Positions 16,467 through 22,396 of a stretch of 33,515 bases of DNA are shown one piece after another. Both the position numbers and the translations under genes were made by a program. Each line of letters starts with the position of its first letter. The first letter of the stretch is position 1. The stretch lies in the IMG/VR virus record IMGVR_UViG_3300032229_000336, positions 1-33,515 of that record; one strand, written 5' to 3'. The stretch comes from a virus. The notes under the pieces are model-generated. The model was not told where the DNA came from and did not search any database. It worked only from the letters and a program-made list of their open reading frames with translations.

Positions 16467-16606
16467 AGCCCGGACTCTACGCCAACATCCACGCCAAGCG
16501 CGCCCGCATCAAGGCGGGCTCCAAGGAGCGGATGCGCAAGCCCGGCTCTAAGGGCGCTCCCACGGCAGCAGCGTTCCGCAAGAGCGCCCGCACGGCCAAG
16601 CGTTAA
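16463..16606 (+). CDS. small basic protein, last gene of the rightward block
   Basis: The 47-residue product opens MKPGLYANIHAKRARIKAGS and carries RMRKPGSKGAPTAAAFRKSA; about one third of residues are Lys or Arg. This MKPGLYANIHAKR pattern recurs in phages without known function. It overlaps the preceding gene (ATGA) and its last four bases overlap the end of the convergent leftward operon, so there is no room for a terminator between them. Confidence 0.85.
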   Translation: MKPGLYANIHAKRARIKAGSKERMRKPGSKGAPTAAAFRKSARTAKR

Positions 16607-16716
16607 AACGCCAGCCGAGTTATGTAGCCGAAGGTAGCGCCGAAGATCGCGCCACCAAGAAACACGATCAGCAGCAGCATGACGGCTGGTCCGAGATCCG
16701 GGTCGTTGCGCCTCAT
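16603..16716 (-). CDS. one-helix membrane peptide, last gene of the leftward block
   Basis: The 37-residue product has a charged N-terminus MRRNDPDLGPAV and one transmembrane helix of Leu, Ile, Val, Phe and Gly (residues about 11-31). Its ATG overlaps the glycosyltransferase stop as ATGA, which supports translation. It may anchor or partner the glycosyltransferase, or be a late-added membrane factor; nothing more can be said from sequence. Confidence 0.75.
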   Translation of the reverse strand: MRRNDPDLGPAVMLLLIVFLGGAIFGATFGYITRLAF

Positions 16717-17504
16717 CGCGGAGCGTCCTGAATGGGCTGGCCATCAAAGACGTAAGTGCCGCAGTGCGCCAGATTGACCCACGGCGCTGCGAACACCTGC
16801 CCGCCGTTCTTCCGCCACTGAATGCAGAAGTGATAGTCCTCGGACAGCAGGCGGTTGCTCTCAGGGCAGATGCTCACGTCGAAGTAGTTATGGATCTGCT
16901 CGCCCGTCAGCGTGCCCGACAGATCCACGACATCGTTCGTGTAGGCGGGCGTTACGGGTGCGAGCTTCTCGAACACCTCGCGCTTGATGAGCATACAGCC
17001 GGTGCCGCCTGCCAGGATCTCTAGCGGCTGGTTTGGCTGCACAGACACGCTCGCCTCGCCGTTCAGCAGGTTCACCACGAAGGCCGCGGTGTGGTGCTTC
17101 AGTTGATCAGGCGGCACGCCATGCTGCACCGCATTCGCCACTGACCACCAGTTGATCTCTTTTTTTGGATACAGGCCGCAGATGATGTCCTTATCGGCCA
17201 GCACCATGTCCAGCACCTGATTGGCGTCGAAGCGGATGTCGGCGTCGATGAACAGCAGGTGTGTGCAGTCGCCTTTGAGGAACAGGCGCGTAATCCCGTT
17301 GCGGGCGCGGTTGATCAGCGACTCGTTGAACATGAAGCTGAATTGCAGCCCCCATCCCCTCTGCGCCGCAGCGGCCTGAAGTTGGAACACGGACTGCGCG
17401 TAGAAGCCGAAGCACTGCCCGCCGTACATGGGCGTACCGAGGAAGATCTTGGGCGTCGGCGGTGCCTTCGGCTTGCGTGTCCGCGGCTTGGTGGCTTTGG
17501 TCAT
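16713..17504 (-). CDS. glycosyltransferase-like protein (GT-A fold)
   Basis: I read 263 residues from ATG 17504, which has AAGGAG at a good distance; the frame extends further upstream but without a better start. After a basic Pro-rich N-terminus the pattern is KIFLGTPMYGGQC, RARNGITRLFLKGDC and LLFIDADIRFD, with a DxD metal/nucleotide-sugar motif (Asp87-Asp89). Then come AGGTGCMLIKREVF and SEDYHFC (Glu222-Asp223), typical of family 2-like phage glycosyltransferases. It may modify host surface sugars or virion proteins. It is expressed with early genes rather than with fibre genes. Confidence 0.82.
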   Translation of the reverse strand: MTKATKPRTRKPKAPPTPKIFLGTPMYGGQCFGFYAQSVFQLQAAAAQRGWGLQFSFMFNESLINRARNGITRLFLKGDCTHLLFIDADIRFDANQVLDMVLADKDIICGLYPKKEINWWSVANAVQHGVPPDQLKHHTAAFVVNLLNGEASVSVQPNQPLEILAGGTGCMLIKREVFEKLAPVTPAYTNDVVDLSGTLTGEQIHNYFDVSICPESNRLLSEDYHFCIQWRKNGGQVFAAPWVNLAHCGTYVFDGQPIQDAPR

Positions 17505-17515
17505 TCCCCTACTCC

Positions 17516-17785
17516 TTATTTGCGCCGTGATGGCGCGAAGGTGCCCGTTGTGGACACGGTTGGCGTGCTGCGCTTCACGAGCGCGCGGAGGCGTTTGATC
17601 TCGGCGGCAGCCTCTTTCAGATCTTCGATCGTCGCTAGGCCGTAGGTGCCGGGATCGAGCGGGCGACACGTGACGGGATCGAGCGTGGCCCAGAGCAGGC
17701 GCTCGGCTATGTCATCCGCTGTGCGCTGTTGCTTGCAGCCGTTTCGGAAGCAATCAGCGTCGCCGCAATCGCACGCGATTAACAT
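17516..17785 (-). CDS. small Cys-motif protein of unknown function
   Basis: The 89-residue protein opens MLIACDCGDADCFRNGCKQQ; four Cys (residues 5, 7, 12, 17) form a possible small metal site. The middle forms an amphipathic helix (TIEDLKEAAAEIKRLRALV). GGAGG lies seven bases ahead of ATG 17785, and the gene overlaps the stop of the preceding one. Family and function are not recognised. Confidence 0.75.
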   Translation of the reverse strand: MLIACDCGDADCFRNGCKQQRTADDIAERLLWATLDPVTCRPLDPGTYGLATIEDLKEAAAEIKRLRALVKRSTPTVSTTGTFAPSRRK

Positions 17786-18030
17786 GCCTTATCCTCCCCG
17801 AGTGCATCCTTAGCAACGTTGATGCAGCCAGCATGTCCGACGCGGCTAAGGTTCAGGCTTTCCCCATCAACTCCACTGCTGGCGATCTGCAAGAGCGCAT
17901 CTCTCAGCCGGTCACGCTCGGCCAGTAGGGCGACCACATCACTGGCGAATTGCTCGTCTCCTGCCGTGTAGCCCATCGGGCCATCGCCTACGTCGCGCCA
18001 GCGGCGCAGCCGTTCCACGATATCACTCAT
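17779..18030 (-). CDS. small coiled-coil protein of unknown function
   Basis: Read from ATG 18030 (AAGGATACAGGAG leader) the product is 83 residues: MSDIVERLRRWRD, then a loop, then a helix LLAERDRLRDALLQIASSG. This type of short protein is common in alphaproteobacterial phages. It shares ERDRLRDAL with the gene upstream, and the matching DNA repeats a 15-mer three times in this region. It overlaps the upstream stop by eight bases. Confidence 0.72.
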   Translation of the reverse strand: MSDIVERLRRWRDVGDGPMGYTAGDEQFASDVVALLAERDRLRDALLQIASSGVDGESLNLSRVGHAGCINVAKDALGEDKAC

Positions 18031-18269
18031 CTCCTGTATCCTTGAGTGCGGTGCGGGCATGGCCTGCCGCTCGCATTAGCTGACCATGAATCCATTGCTC
18101 GTCTTCACCCGAAGCAAGGGAGGCGTTGGCCCAATCAACAACGCTCAACAATCCAGACAGCGCATCCCTCAGTCGGTCACGCTCGGCCTCGGCTTCGTGG
18201 AGGCGGGCAAACGCCCGTTCCAACTCACCGCAATGGCCGCAGGATGACGCAAGACGGTCACGCTCGGCC
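17909..18269 (-). repeat. 15-bp sequence repeated three times in coiled-coil genes
   Basis: CGGTCACGCTCGGCC occurs at 17909-17923, 18174-18188 and 18255-18269 (given on the plus strand). On the minus strand it encodes AERDR within two neighbouring genes. The spacing is not regular, so it most likely reflects duplication of a heptad segment rather than a regulatory array. Confidence 0.7.
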
Positions 18270-18346
18270 TCGACGCGCGCAAGACGTGCAGCTTGTGACG
18301 CCAAGGCTTCCAGAAGTTCAGTTCTGGTTGCGTTGTCTTCGGTCAT
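18023..18346 (-). CDS. coiled-coil protein with CGHC motif
   Basis: The 107-residue protein is largely one coiled coil: LLEALASQAARLARVEAERD, then SSCGHCGELERAF (Cys-Gly-His-Cys near residues 36-39), then AEAERDRLRDALSG. The CxxC-like site might bind a metal or be redox active. Its ATG overlaps the previous stop as ATGA. Function is not recognised. Confidence 0.72.
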   Translation of the reverse strand: MTEDNATRTELLEALASQAARLARVEAERDRLASSCGHCGELERAFARLHEAEAERDRLRDALSGLLSVVDWANASLASGEDEQWIHGQLMRAAGHARTALKDTGDE

Positions 18347-18534
18347 GCGCTGCCTCCGAACACCTCGATCAGATCCCGCTCGATCTGCGCCAGACGATTA
18401 CCAATAGCCTCGATCACGTCCGGGTTGTCCCCGTTCTCGCCGGTCGCGCGATCCAACAAGCTGGCCACGCGCTCTGCAATCATCAGTGCCACCGCAGCCG
18501 CTAGGTCGGCTCGCTCGTGCGTGTAGAGTCGCAT
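18343..18534 (-). CDS. small helical protein of unknown function
   Basis: The 63-residue acidic product opens MRLYTHERADLAAAVALMIA and contains two helices split by ENGDNPDVIEAIG. The ATG at 18534 follows AGAAGGGGACAAACA, a leader seen before other early genes here. It overlaps the nuclease gene by 34 bases and its stop overlaps the next start. The family is not recognised. Confidence 0.72.
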   Translation of the reverse strand: MRLYTHERADLAAAVALMIAERVASLLDRATGENGDNPDVIEAIGNRLAQIERDLIEVFGGSA

Positions 18535-18851
18535 TGTTTGTCCCCTTCTTTTATGAGCGGGAGGAAGTCAGTCAGCCGCAGGATGACGATCGCTTCCCGA
18601 CGATCACCGCGGGCCACCACAAGCGGCGTCTTCTGCCCCTTGCAGGCTTCAGTGCATTGATCGAGCCAATCGTACACAGCGATGCTCGCCCGGCGCTTGC
18701 ACTCGATCATGAAGTGTCCCAACGCAATGTCGTGCCCGCCATCGCGCCACTGATCGAGGTTGCGCTTGACCTGCTCGCCAAGCACCTCCTTGATCGTGTT
18801 CACCACCTCGCGCTCGAATACCGCACCCTTCGTGCGTTGGGACTTACTCAT
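18501..18851 (-). CDS. PDDEXK nuclease, resolvase-like
   Basis: The 116-residue product (ATG 18851; GTG 18854 is possible) carries the classic small nuclease pattern: KGAVFEREVVNTI with Glu14, GGHDIAL with Asp41, and FMIECKRR with Glu50 and Lys52. Such proteins (Holliday-junction resolvase or RusA/VRR-like phage nucleases) cut branched DNA. It fits a recombination operon with YqaJ, RecT and the SSB-like protein. The exact substrate is not known. The start overlaps the GapR-like stop as TGATG. Confidence 0.8.
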   Translation of the reverse strand: MSKSQRTKGAVFEREVVNTIKEVLGEQVKRNLDQWRDGGHDIALGHFMIECKRRASIAVYDWLDQCTEACKGQKTPLVVARGDRREAIVILRLTDFLPLIKEGDKQCDSTRTSEPT

Positions 18852-19075
18852 CACGCGGACTCGAACACAAACTCGTACTGGTCCGCGATCTCCTCGATCC
18901 GCTTCAGTTCCTCGCGGTCCTGCTTGCGGCGATGGATGACCTTCCTGATCGCCTTGATGCTCAGGCCAGACGCCTTGGCCTCCGTCAGAATGTCCTTCTG
19001 ATCGGACTTCAGCGTCTCGATCTCGCGCTCCAGCGCCTCAAGGCGCTCGATCACACTCTTAATCTTGTCGTCCAT
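18851..19075 (-). CDS. gapR: GapR-like nucleoid protein (DUF2312)
   Basis: The 74-residue protein has the GapR plan: a long N-terminal helix (VIERLEALEREIETLKSDQK), then ILTEAKASGLSIKAIRKVIH (about 29-48) and RRKQDREELKRIEEI. GapR, known from Caulobacter and other Alphaproteobacteria, clamps over-twisted DNA and aids topoisomerases ahead of forks. A phage copy in a recombination operon could help replication or compete with the host protein. The GAGGGG site lies before ATG 19075. The family call is strong; its action in the phage is inferred. Confidence 0.85.
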   Translation of the reverse strand: MDDKIKSVIERLEALEREIETLKSDQKDILTEAKASGLSIKAIRKVIHRRKQDREELKRIEEIADQYEFVFESA

Positions 19076-19096
19076 GGCGCATTCCCCTCATGCCCG

Positions 19097-19375
19097 TCAA
19101 AACGGGATGTCGCTGTCGATCTCGTTCTTGCTGCGGTACTCGCGCGTCTCCGGCTTCTTGTAGTTTGGATCAGGCTTCCAGTTGTCGATCCGCAGACCAA
19201 CGCGCGTGCCCCACGCATACTGATTCACCCAGCCGTTCAGCTTGACCGTCTCGCCGGCCTTGTAGTCCCGGTCCAACACGACCTCACCCTTGTAGTCGGG
19301 CTGCTTCTCGTTCGTCTTCTCGCCGCGCGCGCTGATCGAGCCCGTGCCCGGCTTGTGCTTGAAACCCTCAGTCAT
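19097..19375 (-). CDS. short SSB-like single-stranded DNA-binding protein
   Basis: Read from ATG 19375 the product has 92 residues. An N-terminal KPGTGSISARGEKTNEKQPD segment is followed by a small beta domain (KGEVVLDRDYKAGETVKLNGW, TRVGLRIDNWKP) compatible with a reduced OB fold. The protein ends DSDIPF, matching the acidic D-D-D-I-P-F tail by which SSB recruits partner proteins. It lies just downstream of RecT, overlapping its stop by eight bases. The tail is directly seen; ssDNA binding is inferred. Confidence 0.8.
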   Translation of the reverse strand: MTEGFKHKPGTGSISARGEKTNEKQPDYKGEVVLDRDYKAGETVKLNGWVNQYAWGTRVGLRIDNWKPDPNYKKPETREYRSKNEIDSDIPF

Positions 19376-20117
19376 CCGCCAACTCCTTCCGCAGTTCAGC
19401 CGCCAGCGTGTCGGGCAGGCTGGCAATCAGTTGCTCATTCGCCGTCCAAAGGCCGCGCATCTTGTCGCCCTTTTCGCCGACAGTCAGCTTCTCGGACATC
19501 AGAACCTTCTCGGCCACCTCGTTGAACATGGCGACCCAGCCCTCGACGCTTGCGGCCTTGTTGTAGGTTCCGCCACCCGGCAGCAGCACCGGATATGTCT
19601 CAGGCGTCGGCACGACCTCGGACACGACCGTCCTCATCTCGCGCGGCGGCATGTCCTGCACCTCCTCGGGCGTGTACACGCCGACGATGCAGCCCGGATA
19701 AACCGTGCGGATGCCCTCGCTGATGCAGCGGGCGCGGAGCATCGCGCGCGGATAGTTCCGCCAGTTGTCCTTGGTGGTCAGGCCGATCGCCTTGGCCTGC
19801 GCAAAGGTCCACGTGACCTCAAGCTCGCCGCCCTGCGGGTGCGAGAAGATGCCGCCGACCGCCTCGTCCGTGTACTTGGTCCACTTCACCGAGCCGCCGG
19901 CCTGCTGGAAGCGGGCAAGCATCGCGTCAGCCTTAAGCGCCGGGCGCCCCTGGATGACGTGGTAGTCGCGCATCGCCACAGCCGGGTGCAGGCCTTCGCC
20001 CTGGCACAGCAGCATGATGGCTAGAGCCTCGTCAGCACTCTTGAAGCCGAACATGCGAGACTTGGCAGCGACATCCGCCATAGCCCGCATGTCAGCAAAC
20101 GGCACGAGGTCGGTCAT
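19368..20117 (-). CDS. recT: RecT-family single-strand annealing protein
   Basis: The 249-residue protein shows the RecT/Redbeta pattern: KSADEALAIMLLCQGEGLHPA, MRDYHVIQGRPALKADAML (around 49-67), GGEL.VTWTFAQAKAIGL, and WRNYPRAMLRARCISEGIR followed by YPGCIVGVYTPEEV. It anneals complementary single strands and works with the YqaJ exonuclease encoded two genes upstream. A short helical tail ends ELADD. The start ATG overlaps the upstream stop as ATGA. Confidence 0.92.
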   Translation of the reverse strand: MTDLVPFADMRAMADVAAKSRMFGFKSADEALAIMLLCQGEGLHPAVAMRDYHVIQGRPALKADAMLARFQQAGGSVKWTKYTDEAVGGIFSHPQGGELEVTWTFAQAKAIGLTTKDNWRNYPRAMLRARCISEGIRTVYPGCIVGVYTPEEVQDMPPREMRTVVSEVVPTPETYPVLLPGGGTYNKAASVEGWVAMFNEVAEKVLMSEKLTVGEKGDKMRGLWTANEQLIASLPDTLAAELRKELADD

Positions 20118-20356
20118 GCCGCCTCCCCGATCCGCTTATGCAGATCATGCCGCACGTCCCTGCCGCCCTTCGCATCCTCAATCGTCTGCTGAAGGCTGGC
20201 GCGCGCCACGACGCCCATGCGGTTCACCCGCATCAGCTCGAAGTGCGTCTTGTTCGCCAGCTCACCGAGCGTGATGTCGCCCCACTCGTTGATGACAGCG
20301 TTGATCGCGTTCCGCTTGCACGTGGTCATGCTGATGGGAATGTCCTGCCACTTCAC
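20114..20356 (-). CDS. small helix-hairpin-helix protein, RpoA-CTD-like
   Basis: I choose GTG 20356 because AAGGAGA stands seven bases before it and the start overlaps the previous stop (GTGA). The 80-residue product has AINAVINEWGDITLGELANK, then HFELMRVNRMGVVARASLQQTI. This resembles the C-terminal domain of RNA polymerase alpha: a LGEL helix, a L.R..N.G turn and a closing helix. It could bind DNA or host polymerase partners. The likeness is by eye and the protein may instead be an unrelated HhH domain. Confidence 0.7.
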   Translation of the reverse strand: MKWQDIPISMTTCKRNAINAVINEWGDITLGELANKTHFELMRVNRMGVVARASLQQTIEDAKGGRDVRHDLHKRIGEAA

Positions 20357-20526
20357 TTGAAGTCTCCTTTCAAAAGTCGCGCGTAAAGCGCCATTGCATC
20401 CGAGGCCACGATTGCAGCGGCCTGCCACTGCTCGGCCTCGAACAAGTCGTTAAACACATCGCCCAGGATCTCGACCCGGACTGCCATGGCCAGCGCCTGC
20501 TGCCGCTGCTCCTGCGTCAGTTTCAT
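20353..20526 (-). CDS. small helical protein between exonuclease and annealing genes
   Basis: The 57-residue product is read from ATG 20526, which overlaps the YqaJ stop as ATGA; GGAGG lies upstream. It is MKLTQEQRQQALAMAVRVE followed by a second and third helix (VFNDLFEAEQWQAAAIV) and a basic KGDFK end. The family is not recognised. Its position inside the recombination genes may make it a small regulator or partner of them. Confidence 0.75.
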   Translation of the reverse strand: MKLTQEQRQQALAMAVRVEILGDVFNDLFEAEQWQAAAIVASDAMALYARLLKGDFK

Positions 20527-21419
20527 TTGACCAAGAACCTCCTGCTGCCGGGCTGCTCCACAACAAACTGCGCATAGAGTTCCGGCATCGCCTGTTGGAA
20601 CAGGCTGGCGCTGAACCGCTTGCTGCCCTTCGCCGCCTTCCACGTGGCGAGCGTCGTGCCATCGATCGACCGCAACTCGCTGTAGTTCTCCATCGAGCGT
20701 TGGATGAAGGTGGCAAGCCGCTCCTCCTTCTGTTCCAACTCTGCGATCGCCTCCTTGATAACCTTCAGATCCCGGCAGGCCTGCTCAGTGAGTGCGCCCG
20801 CCTCCTTGTAGTTGCCGTCATCCTTCGGCCAGACCATGCGGGCCTGGGTGGTGGACTCGGGGGCCGGCATCGTGCCGGTCCTCACGTGGCCCCAATAGAC
20901 GGCCATCCGCTTGACGTGTTCGTCCTTCATCTCCTCCGTGACCTCGATCTTGAAGTCGCGGAAGTGCTGGCCGCCGAACAGCACCGCCAGATAGACGGTA
21001 TCCACGCCGGCCACCGCGGCCTCATGGATGCACTGCGCGAGGTCGGCGGGAGGCACGCGCACCTCCTCGCCCGTTTCGGAAAACTTGGGCATGGCCGCGA
21101 GCGCGTAGTTCTTGCACTCGACCAGAACGCGGTTGTTCTCCGTGATGTAGTCAAAGTGCGAGCGCATCCACGATTCCCGCGGGTGCGTGCCAGCGACATC
21201 AAACTCCTTCAGCCGCTGCTGGTGCTTCTCCTCCCAGAGCTTCGCAATCACGGGCTGCATCACGTGGCCCATGCGGACAGGCTCTAATTCGGAAATGTCC
21301 TCTCGCGGCATCTTGCCCAGCTTGATGGCGACGGCCTCGAAGCCCTTGCCGTTGGCGACCATGCGCGAGTCGCCAGACCACCAAGCCGCGTTGCGCACCT
21401 CAGGCGCGAAGTCGCTCAT
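20523..21419 (-). CDS. YqaJ-type viral recombinase exonuclease
   Basis: The 298-residue protein has the order of YqaJ/lambda-exonuclease nucleases: an N-terminal RNAAWWSGDSRM motif, GHVMQPVIAKLWEE (51-64), then SHFDYIT with Asp90, and VLVECKN with Glu101 and Lys103, followed by LAQCIHEAAVAGVDTVYLAVL. It degrades one strand from double-strand ends, giving 3' single strands for the RecT protein to anneal. The C-terminal 90 residues are helical and charged. It overlaps its neighbours as ATGA on both sides. Confidence 0.92.
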   Translation of the reverse strand: MSDFAPEVRNAAWWSGDSRMVANGKGFEAVAIKLGKMPREDISELEPVRMGHVMQPVIAKLWEEKHQQRLKEFDVAGTHPRESWMRSHFDYITENNRVLVECKNYALAAMPKFSETGEEVRVPPADLAQCIHEAAVAGVDTVYLAVLFGGQHFRDFKIEVTEEMKDEHVKRMAVYWGHVRTGTMPAPESTTQARMVWPKDDGNYKEAGALTEQACRDLKVIKEAIAELEQKEERLATFIQRSMENYSELRSIDGTTLATWKAAKGSKRFSASLFQQAMPELYAQFVVEQPGSRRFLVK

Positions 21420-21745
21420 GACTGCGGGCCCACATCACGATCCGTCCTGAACTTGTAGTGCGCCAGATAAACGGCTTGAGCCGACCGCTTTAGGCGCTGC
21501 CCTATCGACTTGTAGCTGCGCCCCTCGGCGACCATAACCTTCAGCAGCTCAATCTCCTCTGCCGTCCAGTGCTTCCGAACACGGGGCGACCTGACTATCG
21601 GCGTAATGCAGGGCGGGCGATCCTCCTTGGGAGTCGCAGCGGCGTCGCCGGCCAGGAACGCATCCATCTCCCGCGCGAGAGCCATGGCCTCCTGGGCCGT
21701 CGTGGCCTTGGAGAAGGCCAGTTGCAGGATGTCCTCGCGGGTCAT
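21416..21745 (-). CDS. SANT/GcrA-like helix-turn-helix protein
   Basis: The 109-residue protein has a helical N-terminus (DILQLAFSKATTAQEAM), a Pro-rich linker and a C-terminal Myb/SANT-like domain: RKHWTAEEIELLKVMVAEG (58-75) and SYKSIGQRLKRSAQAVYLAH. The WT.EE.ELLK..…EG.S...I...L.RS..AV layout is that of GcrA-type and Myb-like DNA-binding domains found in Alphaproteobacteria. It may regulate transcription of this operon. GcrA identity is not established. Confidence 0.75.
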   Translation of the reverse strand: MTREDILQLAFSKATTAQEAMALAREMDAFLAGDAAATPKEDRPPCITPIVRSPRVRKHWTAEEIELLKVMVAEGRSYKSIGQRLKRSAQAVYLAHYKFRTDRDVGPQS

Positions 21746-21951
21746 GCGTCGTCTCCGAAGGCTGCGATGCGATCATGGATGCGCGTCAGGCCCTCGGCGC
21801 GGCTCAGGGCCAACTCAAGATCTTCCCGGGCCTGAAGCAGCCCGGCCAGCACGCCCCTTTGAAACCAGCAACGCGCCAGTTCCGCCGTGGCCTCTGCCTC
21901 CATACGTTCCATGTCAGCGGTATACTCTGCGCGCATCTGCTCCTCAGTCAT
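21742..21951 (-). CDS. small coiled-coil protein of unknown function
   Basis: From ATG 21951 the product has 69 residues: MTEEQMRAEYTADMERMEAE, a Cys-containing helix (ELARCWFQRGVLAGLLQ) and a tail ending FGDDA. It is nearly all helix. It overlaps the upstream stop by eight bases and its own stop overlaps the next start as ATGA, which supports it as a translated gene. The family is not recognised. Confidence 0.72.
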   Translation of the reverse strand: MTEEQMRAEYTADMERMEAEATAELARCWFQRGVLAGLLQAREDLELALSRAEGLTRIHDRIAAFGDDA

Positions 21952-22267
21952 CCTTGTCGCCCTCCCAGGCGTGATCGTCGGCCCAGTCCCAGGCGAGCGC
22001 GGACATGTCCCCGCAGGCATCCTCGGCGGCGTTGACGAGGCCATAGCGGCCCATGAGGACGGCGCGGACGGTCCCGTAACAGGACTGATCGTGCAGGCGG
22101 CGGATGGCGTGAGCGAACCGCTCGCACTCATCAAGCGCCTCCAAAAGCAGATCAATCTCGGGGTGACCTGAAGCGTGTCGCATCAGTTCATGCCGCGCCT
22201 TCGACACGTAAAGCGGCGGCGGTAGTGACGATCCTGCCGGCTGATCCGGCGTTAGCTTGAGTGCCAT
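21944..22267 (-). CDS. first gene of the leftward early operon, unknown function
   Basis: The 107-residue protein opens MALKLTPDQPAGSSLPPPLY and continues with helices containing EIDLLLEALDECERFAHAIR and an acidic Trp-rich end (LAWDWADDHAWEGDKDD). Its ATG at 22267 follows GCAAAGGGACAAACGA, the best copy of a leader motif reused in this genome. As the promoter-proximal gene it may be made early and in quantity. Function is not recognised. Confidence 0.78.
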   Translation of the reverse strand: MALKLTPDQPAGSSLPPPLYVSKARHELMRHASGHPEIDLLLEALDECERFAHAIRRLHDQSCYGTVRAVLMGRYGLVNAAEDACGDMSALAWDWADDHAWEGDKDD

Positions 22268-22396
22268 TCGTTTGTCCCTTTGCCTTGATGGCCCGATAAT
22301 CTTGTCTCATTCGGGCAGGGAACGCAAGAGGCAATCGCGCTTGATCTGGCGATATAATCTGATACACTCGGATAGTCGGCTGATGAGGGAGATATC
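22268..22396. promoter_or_regulatory. divergent early promoter/operator region
   Basis: The leftward operon (start 22267) and the rightward operon (start 22397) diverge here. For the right side, TTGATC (22341-22346), 16 bases, then TACACT (22363-22368) is a fair sigma70-type match; TATAAT also stands at 22353-22358 without a good -35. A perfect inverted repeat GCCCGA (22291-22296) / TCGGGC (22311-22316) lies on the leftward side and could be an operator. Promoter calls are by eye only. Confidence 0.6.

Noticed and set aside
16600-16611. GCGTT-AA-AACGC palindrome at the convergent gene ends as a bidirectional terminator
   Set aside because: The loop would be only two bases and no T-run follows on either strand.
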